Origin: Flavonifractor sp. An92
Lineage (GTDB): Bacteria; Bacillota; Clostridia; Oscillospirales; Oscillospiraceae
Direction: 5' to 3'
DNA length: 64,000 nt
Assembly: GCF_002159175.1 (NCBI RefSeq)
Contig: NZ_NFGZ01000003.1
Coordinates: forward strand, 1-64,000
In this document: in pieces, positions 57,021 to 64,000 of the stretch
Position numbering within the stretch: position 1 is the first letter of the stretch
How the letters are laid out: each line of letters begins with the position of its first letter
Made by a program: the position numbers and the translations under genes
Notes under the pieces: generated by a model
Told to the model about the DNA's origin: nothing
Seen by the model: only the letters and a program-made list of their open reading frames with translations
The model's database searches: none

Positions 57021-58382
57021 ATGGAAACTTGTCGTGTGTGCGGCGCGTCCCTGCGGGAGGGGGCGCAGTTCTGCTCTTCGTGCGGGACGGCAGTGCAGGC
57101 AGCTCTCTTTTGCCGCCAGTGCGGGACAGAGCTGATGGCGGGGGACAAATTCTGCTTTGCCTGCGGCACACCGGTGCAGGCGGCCGCGCCGGAGAAGCGC
57201 CGTCCGGGCCGTCCCCGGAAGGACGCCAGCGCCAGCCCCAAGGCGGAGGCACCCCGGAAGAAAACCATCTACCCCGATGTGCGTGGCCTGTATAGCCGGG
57301 ACCGGGTCTGCTCGGTCAGCGACCGGGCGGTGGTGTTCGCGGACAATATGGGGACCCTCTTCCGGGTGGACCGGGACATGAACGCCCTGTGCCGGGAGGA
57401 CCTCCATCCGGTGGCGGCGGCCCAGACCGAGGAGCATGTCCTGGTGCTGCGGGAGGACGAGGATGCGGAGAAGGCGGTGCTCTGCACCCTGGACGACCGG
57501 CTTCAGACCGTGTCAGAGCAGCCTCTTTTGGAGATCCCCATGGAGGCGGGCTATGAATCCGGATATTCCTACGCGCTCAACGGGCGCTGGGCGGTGGTCA
57601 TGAGCGATACAGAAGTGGAGGACGAAGAGCTTGGACGAACCGTGGATCAGGACCTTGTTCTACGCTGTGCCGACCTGGAGAGCGGAGAGATCCGGGTGTG
57701 GGAGATGGAACAGCCGGAGGTGGAGGGTAAGCGGATCCTGTGTCTGAAATACTCCAGGGTGCTGCTGGACCGGAACTTCCTGTACCTGGACGGCGAGCTG
57801 CTGGACCGGAACGAGGACGGAAAGATGGTTGAACAGGATGCCAGCCTTCGCTTTGATTTGGAAGCGGGGACATTCAGCCTGCTCTGGCAGGGAAATGGCT
57901 GGACGGGCTATGGAAAGCCCTGCTTCTTCGATTTTGACCATCAGATCATGTGGACCCATCCCCGGGAGATGGAGATGAAGCGCCGGGGCTGGGATGAAGA
58001 GGCCAAGAAGTTCCAGAAAAGCATGCTCCCCCTGGTGCCCCGCAAGCTGGCGCCCAACAGCCCCATCCTGGACACGAAGCCGGTCTGGTGGTTCCCGAAG
58101 GAGTATACCAACAACTGGAGTTATTTTGACGGGGCTAACGGCGTTGCCTATTACGCCGAATGTTATTGGAAGTTCCAATCGGTCCAGCAGGACGGCACAC
58201 TCTCTCCCAGCTGGTGCAAGACCCCCCATGGCCGGACCGAGGAGAGCGTGGTGTGGAACGATTGCCTGCTGGCCGACCTGGATGCAGACTACTACTACAC
58301 CATTTACCGGGGCCATCCCTTTGAGCGCCCCGAAACGGACTGGAATAAGGATCGCCTGAAGCCCGAGAAAGTGAGGGCATAA
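57021..58382 (+). CDS. Double zinc-ribbon protein with AT-hook-like linker and beta-rich C-terminus
   Basis: A 453-residue protein. Two zinc ribbons lie at about 4-52 (CRVCGASLREGAQFCSSCG and CRQCGTELMAGDKFCFACG). A basic linker carries an AT-hook-like core (KRRPGRPRK, about 63-71) and Lys/Ala-rich sequence to about 85. The rest (about 90-453) is rich in short strands with recurring Asp turns, resembling a beta-propeller or WD-like fold, though no repeat signature is firm. ATG at 57021 has GAGGAGG at good spacing, better than ATG at 57003. Nucleic-acid or protein docking within the cluster's complex is plausible but unproven. Confidence 0.72.
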   Translation: METCRVCGASLREGAQFCSSCGTAVQAALFCRQCGTELMAGDKFCFACGTPVQAAAPEKRRPGRPRKDASASPKAEAPRKKTIYPDVRGLYSRDRVCSVSDRAVVFADNMGTLFRVDRDMNALCREDLHPVAAAQTEEHVLVLREDEDAEKAVLCTLDDRLQTVSEQPLLEIPMEAGYESGYSYALNGRWAVVMSDTEVEDEELGRTVDQDLVLRCADLESGEIRVWEMEQPEVEGKRILCLKYSRVLLDRNFLYLDGELLDRNEDGKMVEQDASLRFDLEAGTFSLLWQGNGWTGYGKPCFFDFDHQIMWTHPREMEMKRRGWDEEAKKFQKSMLPLVPRKLAPNSPILDTKPVWWFPKEYTNNWSYFDGANGVAYYAECYWKFQSVQQDGTLSPSWCKTPHGRTEESVVWNDCLLADLDADYYYTIYRGHPFERPETDWNKDRLKPEKVRA

Positions 58383-58418
58383 CATCCCGCTGTGGGCAGT
58401 TGGGAAGGAGGAAGAGCC

Positions 58419-61040
58419 ATGGAATCGAATTGGGAGAACCTGGACGCCTTTGTGGGCGGGCGGCCTCTGCGCCGCCGGCTCCTGCTGGCCCTCTCCCGGA
58501 GCGTGGGGCGGCGGCTGCTGGCCCAGTGCGCCCGCCGGGGGGTCCTGGTGGTGGGAGTGGAGGCCCATTCCCTCTTCACCCTGGCGCTGGAGCTGTGCGG
58601 CGGGGAGAAGCTGCGCTTTCTCACCCGGCTCCAGACCGAGGAAGAGGTGGCGTGGCTGCTGAGCCGGACGGAGGACCCGCTGCTGGCCCGCCCGGCCTTC
58701 CGCACCCCCGGCGCGGCGGGGGCGGTGTGGCGGCTGCTGGAGGAGCTGGAGCTCCATTGCTGTGAGCCGGTCCCCACGGAGGACCAGCCCCTGCTCAGGA
58801 GCCTGCTGTCCTTCGGGGCAACCCTGCGGAAGGAGCTGGCGGAGCGGGGATTGCTCACCCGGCCCGCCCTCTACCGCCTGGCCCTGGAGAAGCTGGAGCG
58901 GGACGAGATCGGCGTACCCGCTCAGCAATATGCCCGGCTGTCCACCGTGGAGCTCACCCCGCTGGAGGAGCAGCTCTGGCAGCGGCTCACCGGCGGGGCG
59001 GCGGAAGTGATCCCGGTGCCGGAGCGGGATGTGGTCCCGCTGGCTGAGGGCCTGAAGGGCCGCTGCCGCTTTGTCCGCTGCCGGGGCCGGGAGAACGAGC
59101 TGCGCTGGCTCTTTGCCGACCTGGCCAGGCGGGGAGAGCCTCTGGACCGCTCGGTGGTGGCGGTGACCGGACCGGACTACGGCCTCTCACTGTGGCGGGA
59201 GGGCCTCCGGCTGGGGGTCCCCGTGGCGGTGGATGGCGGCATCCCCCTGCGGCACAGTGCCCTCTTCGGCCTGCTGGAGGGCCTTTCGGACTGGCGGGAG
59301 AGCGGCTATGAGGCCGAGCGCTTCCTTCCGCTCCTCAGCTGCGCCGGGTTCCGGGTGGCGGGGAAGGGGAGACTCCAGAAGGAGCTGCGCCGCCGGAAGA
59401 TCTGCTGGCAGAAGGAGCGCTACGCTCTGGTGTGGGCCCCGCAGGAGGACGACACCGAGGAGCTGACTGCCCTGCGGCGGGACTGGGAGGACCTGGTTGC
59501 CCGGCTCTTCGCCGCGCTGGAGCCGGGAACGGGTCAGAAGGAGGCGCTGCGGACGCTGCTGTTGGAGCGGTGGCAGACTACCTCCCGGGAGTCGGCGGCG
59601 GCGGGACTGCACACCCGCTCCCTGCTGGAGCAGCTGGAGCCTCAGCCGGAGCGCTCCATTCTGGAGGAGCTGCTCCGGGTGGTGGGGGACAGCCGCTACC
59701 TGACCGGCTCGCCCGGCGGGAATATCCTCTACTGCGGCAGTCTGGAACAGTGCCCCACCGCCGGGACGGGGACCCTTTACGTCCTGGGCCTGGACCAGTC
59801 CAGCCTGGAAGAGCGGCCTGCGTACTCGCCGTTCCTGTCACGGGAGGAGCGGCGGGCCCTGGGGCTGCCCGAGCGCACAGGGACCTCACCCTGGGCCGCC
59901 CTGGAGCGGTTGCTCTCCGGGTGGGAGGGAGAGGTAGTCCTCATCCGACCCGATTTCACGGTGGCGGAGCTCCAGGAGCAGCCCCCAGCCCCCTTTTATG
60001 AGGAATTGTTGGCCCTTTGCGGCGGGACAGAGGAGTTTTTCGGATTTCCCGACATGCCGCCCCTTCCCACAGCGGCAGCTCCGGCTCCTGTCCCCACCAG
60101 TGGGGATTCGCCGGAGGAGGCAGAGGTGGTGGAGGAGCCGGAAGAGCACGACGAGGTGACCTTCCCTGATCTGCGCGCCTGGGTGGAGCGCCACGTTTTT
60201 TCCGCCACAGCGTTGGAGCGGGCGCTGGAGTGTCCGTATCGCTTCTATCTGGAGTATGTGCTGAACCTGCGCCAGCCCCAGCCGGTGCGCCGCCCTCTGG
60301 AGCGCTGGCTGGAGCCGGGGCCCTTCGGTACCCTGGTCCACCAGGTGCTGGAGGACTATTTCGGCGCTGTGAAGGATGGAACTGTTCTGGACCCTAGAGC
60401 ACTGCTGGAGGAGCGGGCGGCGGAGCTGCGGACGACGGAGCCCCCCGCCCCGCCGGAGCGGATGGCCGCGGATGTGGAGCGGGCCTGGTTGTACATCGAG
60501 CGGGCCATCGGGGACTTTGACCCGGCCCACCAGGTGGCGGGCACCGAGTACGCCTTCGGGCAGGAGGACGGCGGCCTGCCCATCCGGATCGGCAAGTACA
60601 CCATCCACATCCAGGGCAGCATCGACCGGCTGGACCGGCTGCCGGACGGCACCTATGCCGTGGTGGACTACAAGACCGGCGACAGCAAAAAGTACCGGGA
60701 CCACCCCCAGCGCTATGTCCAGCCGCTGCTCTACACCCTGGCGGCTCAGGCCCTGCTGGTGGAGGGGGCCCGGGTGTCCCAGGCGGGCTATCTCTTCCTC
60801 AAGAGCGAAGAGGACCGGGAGCTGGTCTATCCCCAGACCGAGGAGAGCCTGCGGGACGGCGTAAACAAGCTGGAGGCTCTCCTGGACTGGCTGTGTGCTC
60901 CGGAGGGCTGCCGGACGAAACACCCCTGTTTTACCTGGGACGGCACGGCCCTGGAGCCGGGCAGCGACAAGGAGCGGGCTGACCACAGGGCCTGCGGCAC
61001 ATTCTGCCCCTATCGGGAGCTTTGTGGGGAGGAGGGATGA
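58419..61040 (+). CDS. AddB/RecB-like PD-(D/E)XK nuclease
   Basis: An 873-residue nuclease subunit. The N-terminal two thirds is a helicase-like AddB scaffold without a Walker A motif. The C-terminal PD-(D/E)XK nuclease (about 585-870) has HQVLEDYF, IQGSIDRLDRLPDGTYAVVD and DYKTGDSKKY with Asp750 and Lys752, then QPLLYTLAAQA. Cys of LECPYRFYLEYVL plus the C-terminal ACGTFCPYRELC motif provide four cysteines for the AddB-type [4Fe-4S] cluster. It is shorter than housekeeping AddB (about 1150). ATG at 58419 follows AAGGAGGAAG. It is coupled to the AddA-like helicase that starts 3 bp after its stop. Double-strand end processing is the expected activity. Confidence 0.85.
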   Translation: MESNWENLDAFVGGRPLRRRLLLALSRSVGRRLLAQCARRGVLVVGVEAHSLFTLALELCGGEKLRFLTRLQTEEEVAWLLSRTEDPLLARPAFRTPGAAGAVWRLLEELELHCCEPVPTEDQPLLRSLLSFGATLRKELAERGLLTRPALYRLALEKLERDEIGVPAQQYARLSTVELTPLEEQLWQRLTGGAAEVIPVPERDVVPLAEGLKGRCRFVRCRGRENELRWLFADLARRGEPLDRSVVAVTGPDYGLSLWREGLRLGVPVAVDGGIPLRHSALFGLLEGLSDWRESGYEAERFLPLLSCAGFRVAGKGRLQKELRRRKICWQKERYALVWAPQEDDTEELTALRRDWEDLVARLFAALEPGTGQKEALRTLLLERWQTTSRESAAAGLHTRSLLEQLEPQPERSILEELLRVVGDSRYLTGSPGGNILYCGSLEQCPTAGTGTLYVLGLDQSSLEERPAYSPFLSREERRALGLPERTGTSPWAALERLLSGWEGEVVLIRPDFTVAELQEQPPAPFYEELLALCGGTEEFFGFPDMPPLPTAAAPAPVPTSGDSPEEAEVVEEPEEHDEVTFPDLRAWVERHVFSATALERALECPYRFYLEYVLNLRQPQPVRRPLERWLEPGPFGTLVHQVLEDYFGAVKDGTVLDPRALLEERAAELRTTEPPAPPERMAADVERAWLYIERAIGDFDPAHQVAGTEYAFGQEDGGLPIRIGKYTIHIQGSIDRLDRLPDGTYAVVDYKTGDSKKYRDHPQRYVQPLLYTLAAQALLVEGARVSQAGYLFLKSEEDRELVYPQTEESLRDGVNKLEALLDWLCAPEGCRTKHPCFTWDGTALEPGSDKERADHRACGTFCPYRELCGEEG

Positions 61041-61043
61041 CCA

Positions 61044-64000
61044 ATGACAGAACCGGAACTGCGTAACCACCTGATGGGGGAGGGGGACGACTCCAGTTTT
61101 CAGACCAACTGGCTGGTGGAGGCGGGGGCCGGCGCGGGCAAGACCTACACCATTGTCCGGCGTATCGTGAACCAGCTGCGCTCCGGCCACTGCCGGCCGG
61201 AGGAGGTGGTGGCCATCACCTTCACCAACAAGTCCACCAACGAGCTGCGGGAGCGGGTGACCCGGGCCCTGCGGGAGGCGCGGGACGCGGCCCAGGACGA
61301 GGTGGACCGGCAGAGGCTGGACGGGCTCTACCATCAGGTGGAGGCCATGCAGATCAGCACCATCCACGGCTTCTGCCAGACGCTGCTCACCGAGATGCCC
61401 CTCCAGGCCGGCCTGGGGCTGGACGCCCGGGTCATGGACGAGGAGGAGAGCAGTGCCTATGAGCGGGAGTTCTTCCGGGAGAGCTATCGCGCCCACCCGG
61501 CGTGGTTCGCCCCGCTGGAGGAGCACGGCCTCTCCTGGCGTCTGGCCGAGGGAGCGTTTCGGGAGGGGATGCGCCATAGCGGTGTGGAGCTCCAGGGCAT
61601 TTCCATGGGCTCCCCGGCCTACGATGCCCTGTGCGGGGAGCTGATCCGGGAGGCGGAGAGCCTGCGTGCCCAACTCCACCGCCATTTCGACGCCCAGCCT
61701 CACCCTCTGCGTGGGAGCTGGCTGGGGGAGGCCCTTGCGGCCGACGCAATCACCACCGTCCGGGAGGCTCTGATGTGGAACGCCCGGATGGACCGCCTCT
61801 GGCGGGGAAATGGGAAGCCATGTAAGGTCCTCAGCGGCGGCACGCGGCCTGACGGGCGGGCAGACACCCGGAAATACGACCTCCAGGGTTTGGTGGCGGA
61901 GGACCCGTCGGTGCTGGACGCCTGGAAGGGGTATCTGGACGCGGCCAAGCAGCTGCGGGAGCTGCGAAAAGCCCTGGAAAAAGAGCGGCAGAAAAAGCGG
62001 CAGACTGACCTGGTCCAGGCGCTCATCCGGGACCTGGAGGCGCAGAGCCGTCGGGCGCAGACCGAACTGGAGCAGTGGGAACAGAAGCCCGCCTGCCGCA
62101 TGGTGAGCGCCGCCATCGCCTTTCTCCAGAGCTGCGAGGGAAGCGATGGCCTCTCCAAAGCGGCGGGCCGTGTGTGCCACGCGCTCATCCTGGAGACGGC
62201 CCGCCGCTGTCTGGCGGCGGCTGAGGCAGAGAAGGCAGAGCGGAGCCTGCTGAGCTACGACGACCTGCTCCGCCGCACCCGGGATCTGCTCCGGGACGAC
62301 CGGCAGGCCCGCAGTCGTTTCCGCTCCCGCTATCGGGTCCTCTACGTGGACGAGTTCCAGGACACCGACCCGGTACAGGCCCAGATCCTCTTCTACCTCA
62401 CCACGCCGGAGGAGGATTTTTCCGCCGACTGGACGAAATGCCACCCCCGTCCGGGGAGCCTCTTTCTGGTGGGGGACCCCAAGCAGTCCATTTATCGCTT
62501 CCGGGGGGCAGACCTCAACATCTACAACCAGGTACACCAGCTGTTTGAGGAGGAGCGGGCCCGGAGCGGCGGCTATACCATCGCGGTACTGCGGCAGAAT
62601 TTCCGCAGCACCCGGCGCATCTGCACAGATGTGACTGCCACCTTCCGGCCTCTGCTGACCGGGCGGGACGGACAGGCCGCCTTTACCGAGATGGAGGCAG
62701 CTGGCGCGGGCGCCGGGCAATCGGACGTGGGTTTTCGCTCTTTTGTGTCGGAAGGGGATGCCCAGTGCGCCGCTCAGATCGCCGCGTTCATCGAACAGGC
62801 CGTGCGGGACGGCAAGGCCCGCTTCGGGGACTTCCTGGTGCTCACGCCCCGGCGGAAGGACGCCAATCTGTACCGGGAGGCCCTGTGCCGCCGGGCCATC
62901 CCCACCGAGCTGAGCGGGCAGCATTTCCTGGGGGACACCGTCCCCATCCGCCGTGCGGCGGAGTGGTGCGATCTTCTGCTCCACAGCGGGGACGATGTGG
63001 CCCTCTACCAGGTGCTCCACAGCTGCTTCGGCGCGGAGCCGGAGGGGCTCTACGCCCTCCAACAGCAGACCGGCAAGAGCCTGCGGCAGCTGCGCTATGC
63101 CGGAGCGGAAGAGCTGGAAGCCCTGCGCGCCCAGGTCAAGCCGGAGCAGCAGACTTTGCTGGACGCTTTAAAAGTGGTGGAGCGGGTGACCGGCCTGGCC
63201 CGGAGCCTGCCGCCGGTGGCTCTGCTGAAGGAGCTTTTTGGGGGCGACTACGGCCTGTGGCCCGGCGGGACACGGGACGGGGAGGACTATGGCTGGGTGT
63301 GCCAGTACCTGGAGAAGCTGCGCAGCTTGCCCCGGCAGACCTTCCAGAGTGTACTGCGCGCCGCGGTCTCCCTGGCGGAAAGCCAGATGGAGCGGGCGCT
63401 TCCCCTGGACGCCGGAGAGGACCGGGTGCGGGTGATGAACCTCCACAAGGCCAAGGGCCTGGAGAGCCGGATCGTGATCCTGACCAGCTATTCCGTCCGC
63501 CACCGGGCCCCCATGTCCCATATTCAGGAGGGGAAAGGCTGGTTTGCCGCCCGTGAGACCAACTTTTTCCCCGATGGCAGCAGCTGTGCGATCCACGCCA
63601 TGCCGCCGGACTGGGACCGGCTGGAGCAGCTGGAGGAGGCGGCCCATCGGGCGGAGGCGGAGCGGGTGCGCTACGTGGCCGCCACCCGGGCCAAGGAGCT
63701 GCTGCTGGTTTGCCGTCTGCCGAATGGGGCGGACGGAGAGCCCAAAGACACCGATTTCTGGCGGAGCATCCAGGCCCTTCCCTTAAAACGGGAGGATGCC
63801 CCGCTGGGGTGTTCCACCGCGCCGCTTTTTGACCCGGACGGGGTGACGCCCAAGCTGACGGCGGTGTGTCCGGTGCTGCCGGACGGGGCCTGGGACCGGG
63901 CACTGAAAGCGGCGGTCACCGCCCTCCCGCCCAGCGGAGACCTGGCCATCACTCCCAGCGGCCTGGACCACCCGGCCCCGCCTGCGGGCGGGGAGGAGGA
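61044..64000 (+). CDS. AddA/UvrD-like helicase (3' end beyond window)
   Basis: A superfamily-1 UvrD/RecB-type helicase; 985 residues are visible and the frame is open at the right edge. It has Walker A AGAGAGKT (Lys33), motif Ia VAITFTNKSTNELRERV, ISTIHGFCQ, motif II YVDEFQD (Asp436), motif III GDPKQSIYRFRGAD, motif IV LRQNFRSTRRI, motif V NLHKAKGLES and motif VI YVAATRAKELLLV. A C-terminal nuclease domain, if present, lies outside. ATG at 61044 follows GGGAGGAGGG, 3 bp after the AddB-like gene. The pair resembles AddAB, but as members of this cluster they may be a dedicated accessory version. Confidence 0.9.
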   Translation, partial: MTEPELRNHLMGEGDDSSFQTNWLVEAGAGAGKTYTIVRRIVNQLRSGHCRPEEVVAITFTNKSTNELRERVTRALREARDAAQDEVDRQRLDGLYHQVEAMQISTIHGFCQTLLTEMPLQAGLGLDARVMDEEESSAYEREFFRESYRAHPAWFAPLEEHGLSWRLAEGAFREGMRHSGVELQGISMGSPAYDALCGELIREAESLRAQLHRHFDAQPHPLRGSWLGEALAADAITTVREALMWNARMDRLWRGNGKPCKVLSGGTRPDGRADTRKYDLQGLVAEDPSVLDAWKGYLDAAKQLRELRKALEKERQKKRQTDLVQALIRDLEAQSRRAQTELEQWEQKPACRMVSAAIAFLQSCEGSDGLSKAAGRVCHALILETARRCLAAAEAEKAERSLLSYDDLLRRTRDLLRDDRQARSRFRSRYRVLYVDEFQDTDPVQAQILFYLTTPEEDFSADWTKCHPRPGSLFLVGDPKQSIYRFRGADLNIYNQVHQLFEEERARSGGYTIAVLRQNFRSTRRICTDVTATFRPLLTGRDGQAAFTEMEAAGAGAGQSDVGFRSFVSEGDAQCAAQIAAFIEQAVRDGKARFGDFLVLTPRRKDANLYREALCRRAIPTELSGQHFLGDTVPIRRAAEWCDLLLHSGDDVALYQVLHSCFGAEPEGLYALQQQTGKSLRQLRYAGAEELEALRAQVKPEQQTLLDALKVVERVTGLARSLPPVALLKELFGGDYGLWPGGTRDGEDYGWVCQYLEKLRSLPRQTFQSVLRAAVSLAESQMERALPLDAGEDRVRVMNLHKAKGLESRIVILTSYSVRHRAPMSHIQEGKGWFAARETNFFPDGSSCAIHAMPPDWDRLEQLEEAAHRAEAERVRYVAATRAKELLLVCRLPNGADGEPKDTDFWRSIQALPLKREDAPLGCSTAPLFDPDGVTPKLTAVCPVLPDGAWDRALKAAVTALPPSGDLAITPSGLDHPAPPAGGEE

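Noticed and set aside
59886-63062. A 1058-codon reverse-strand open frame over the nuclease/helicase genes
   Set aside because: Antisense shadow spanning two sense genes with complete AddB and SF1 motifs; no ribosome site.
1-64000. CRISPR arrays, tRNA or rRNA genes, insertion sequences, integrases
   Set aside because: No regularly spaced repeats, no T-loop/acceptor patterns, and no transposase or integrase motifs were seen, even around the spoIVA junction.

Overview
The window comes from a GC-rich, spore-forming low-GC-phylum (Bacillota) genome, most likely a gut Oscillospiraceae bacterium of the Flavonifractor / Pseudoflavonifractor / Lawsonibacter / Oscillibacter type. The reasons are spoIVA, ytvI and tepA (sporulation lineage), strong Shine-Dalgarno sites with GTG and TTG starts, sigma-A promoters with 17-bp spacers, RqcH, Mini-RNase III, HPr kinase, an NfnAB-type bifurcating transhydrogenase and a CofE-like ligase. 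Genus is inference. No rRNA, tRNA, IS element or CRISPR array was found.

Housekeeping part (1-40041). A YtvI-like permease runs off the left edge, divergent from an aspartate-family amino-acid block (ACT protein, homoserine dehydrogenase, aspartate kinase). Next come an ECF sigma / DUF4179 anti-sigma pair whose anti-sigma gene carries an in-frame amber stop, TepA, the CofE-like ligase, and a reverse-strand polar amino-acid ABC transporter. A membrane protein/rhodanese lipoprotein pair, rpmB and divergent hprK follow, then a C39-like lipoprotein. A translation-linked run (rRNA methyltransferase, mrnC, rqcH) leads into a lantibiotic-resistance-type module (response regulator, ABC ATPase, two permeases, sensor kinase). 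After it lie nfnAB with a long structured leader and a BlaI/BlaR1-like pair with palindromic operators. The remainder of this part holds a C69 dipeptidase, an acidic protein flanked by an inverted pair of hairpins, proS, malQ, a mutarotase, a GntR-UTRA regulator, FMN-riboswitch-controlled ribU, a SLOG protein and spoIVA.

Accessory part (40041-64000). spoIVA loses its normal C-terminal part exactly where visibly less GC-rich DNA begins. That DNA holds one convergent giant gene: transglutaminase-like region, DUF4011, SF1 helicase, Vsr/MTES_1575-type nuclease and DUF3320, resembling the Hhe anti-phage family. Beyond it is a WYL-regulated cluster: a CbxX/CfxQ AAA+ protein; a convergent WYL regulator; then DUF2201/VWA-like protein, MoxR-like AAA+ ATPase, second CbxX-type AAA+ with an altered Walker A, ankyrin-like protein, an AAA-less paralogue of the second AAA+ protein, an unknown protein, a zinc-ribbon protein, and an AddB-like nuclease with an AddA/UvrD-like helicase that runs off the right edge. 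A 42-bp promoter element is shared by the two AAA-led operons and abuts the WYL gene's own promoter. I read 46195-64000 as one coordinately regulated nucleic-acid-processing system, probably genome defence, that matches no system I can name.
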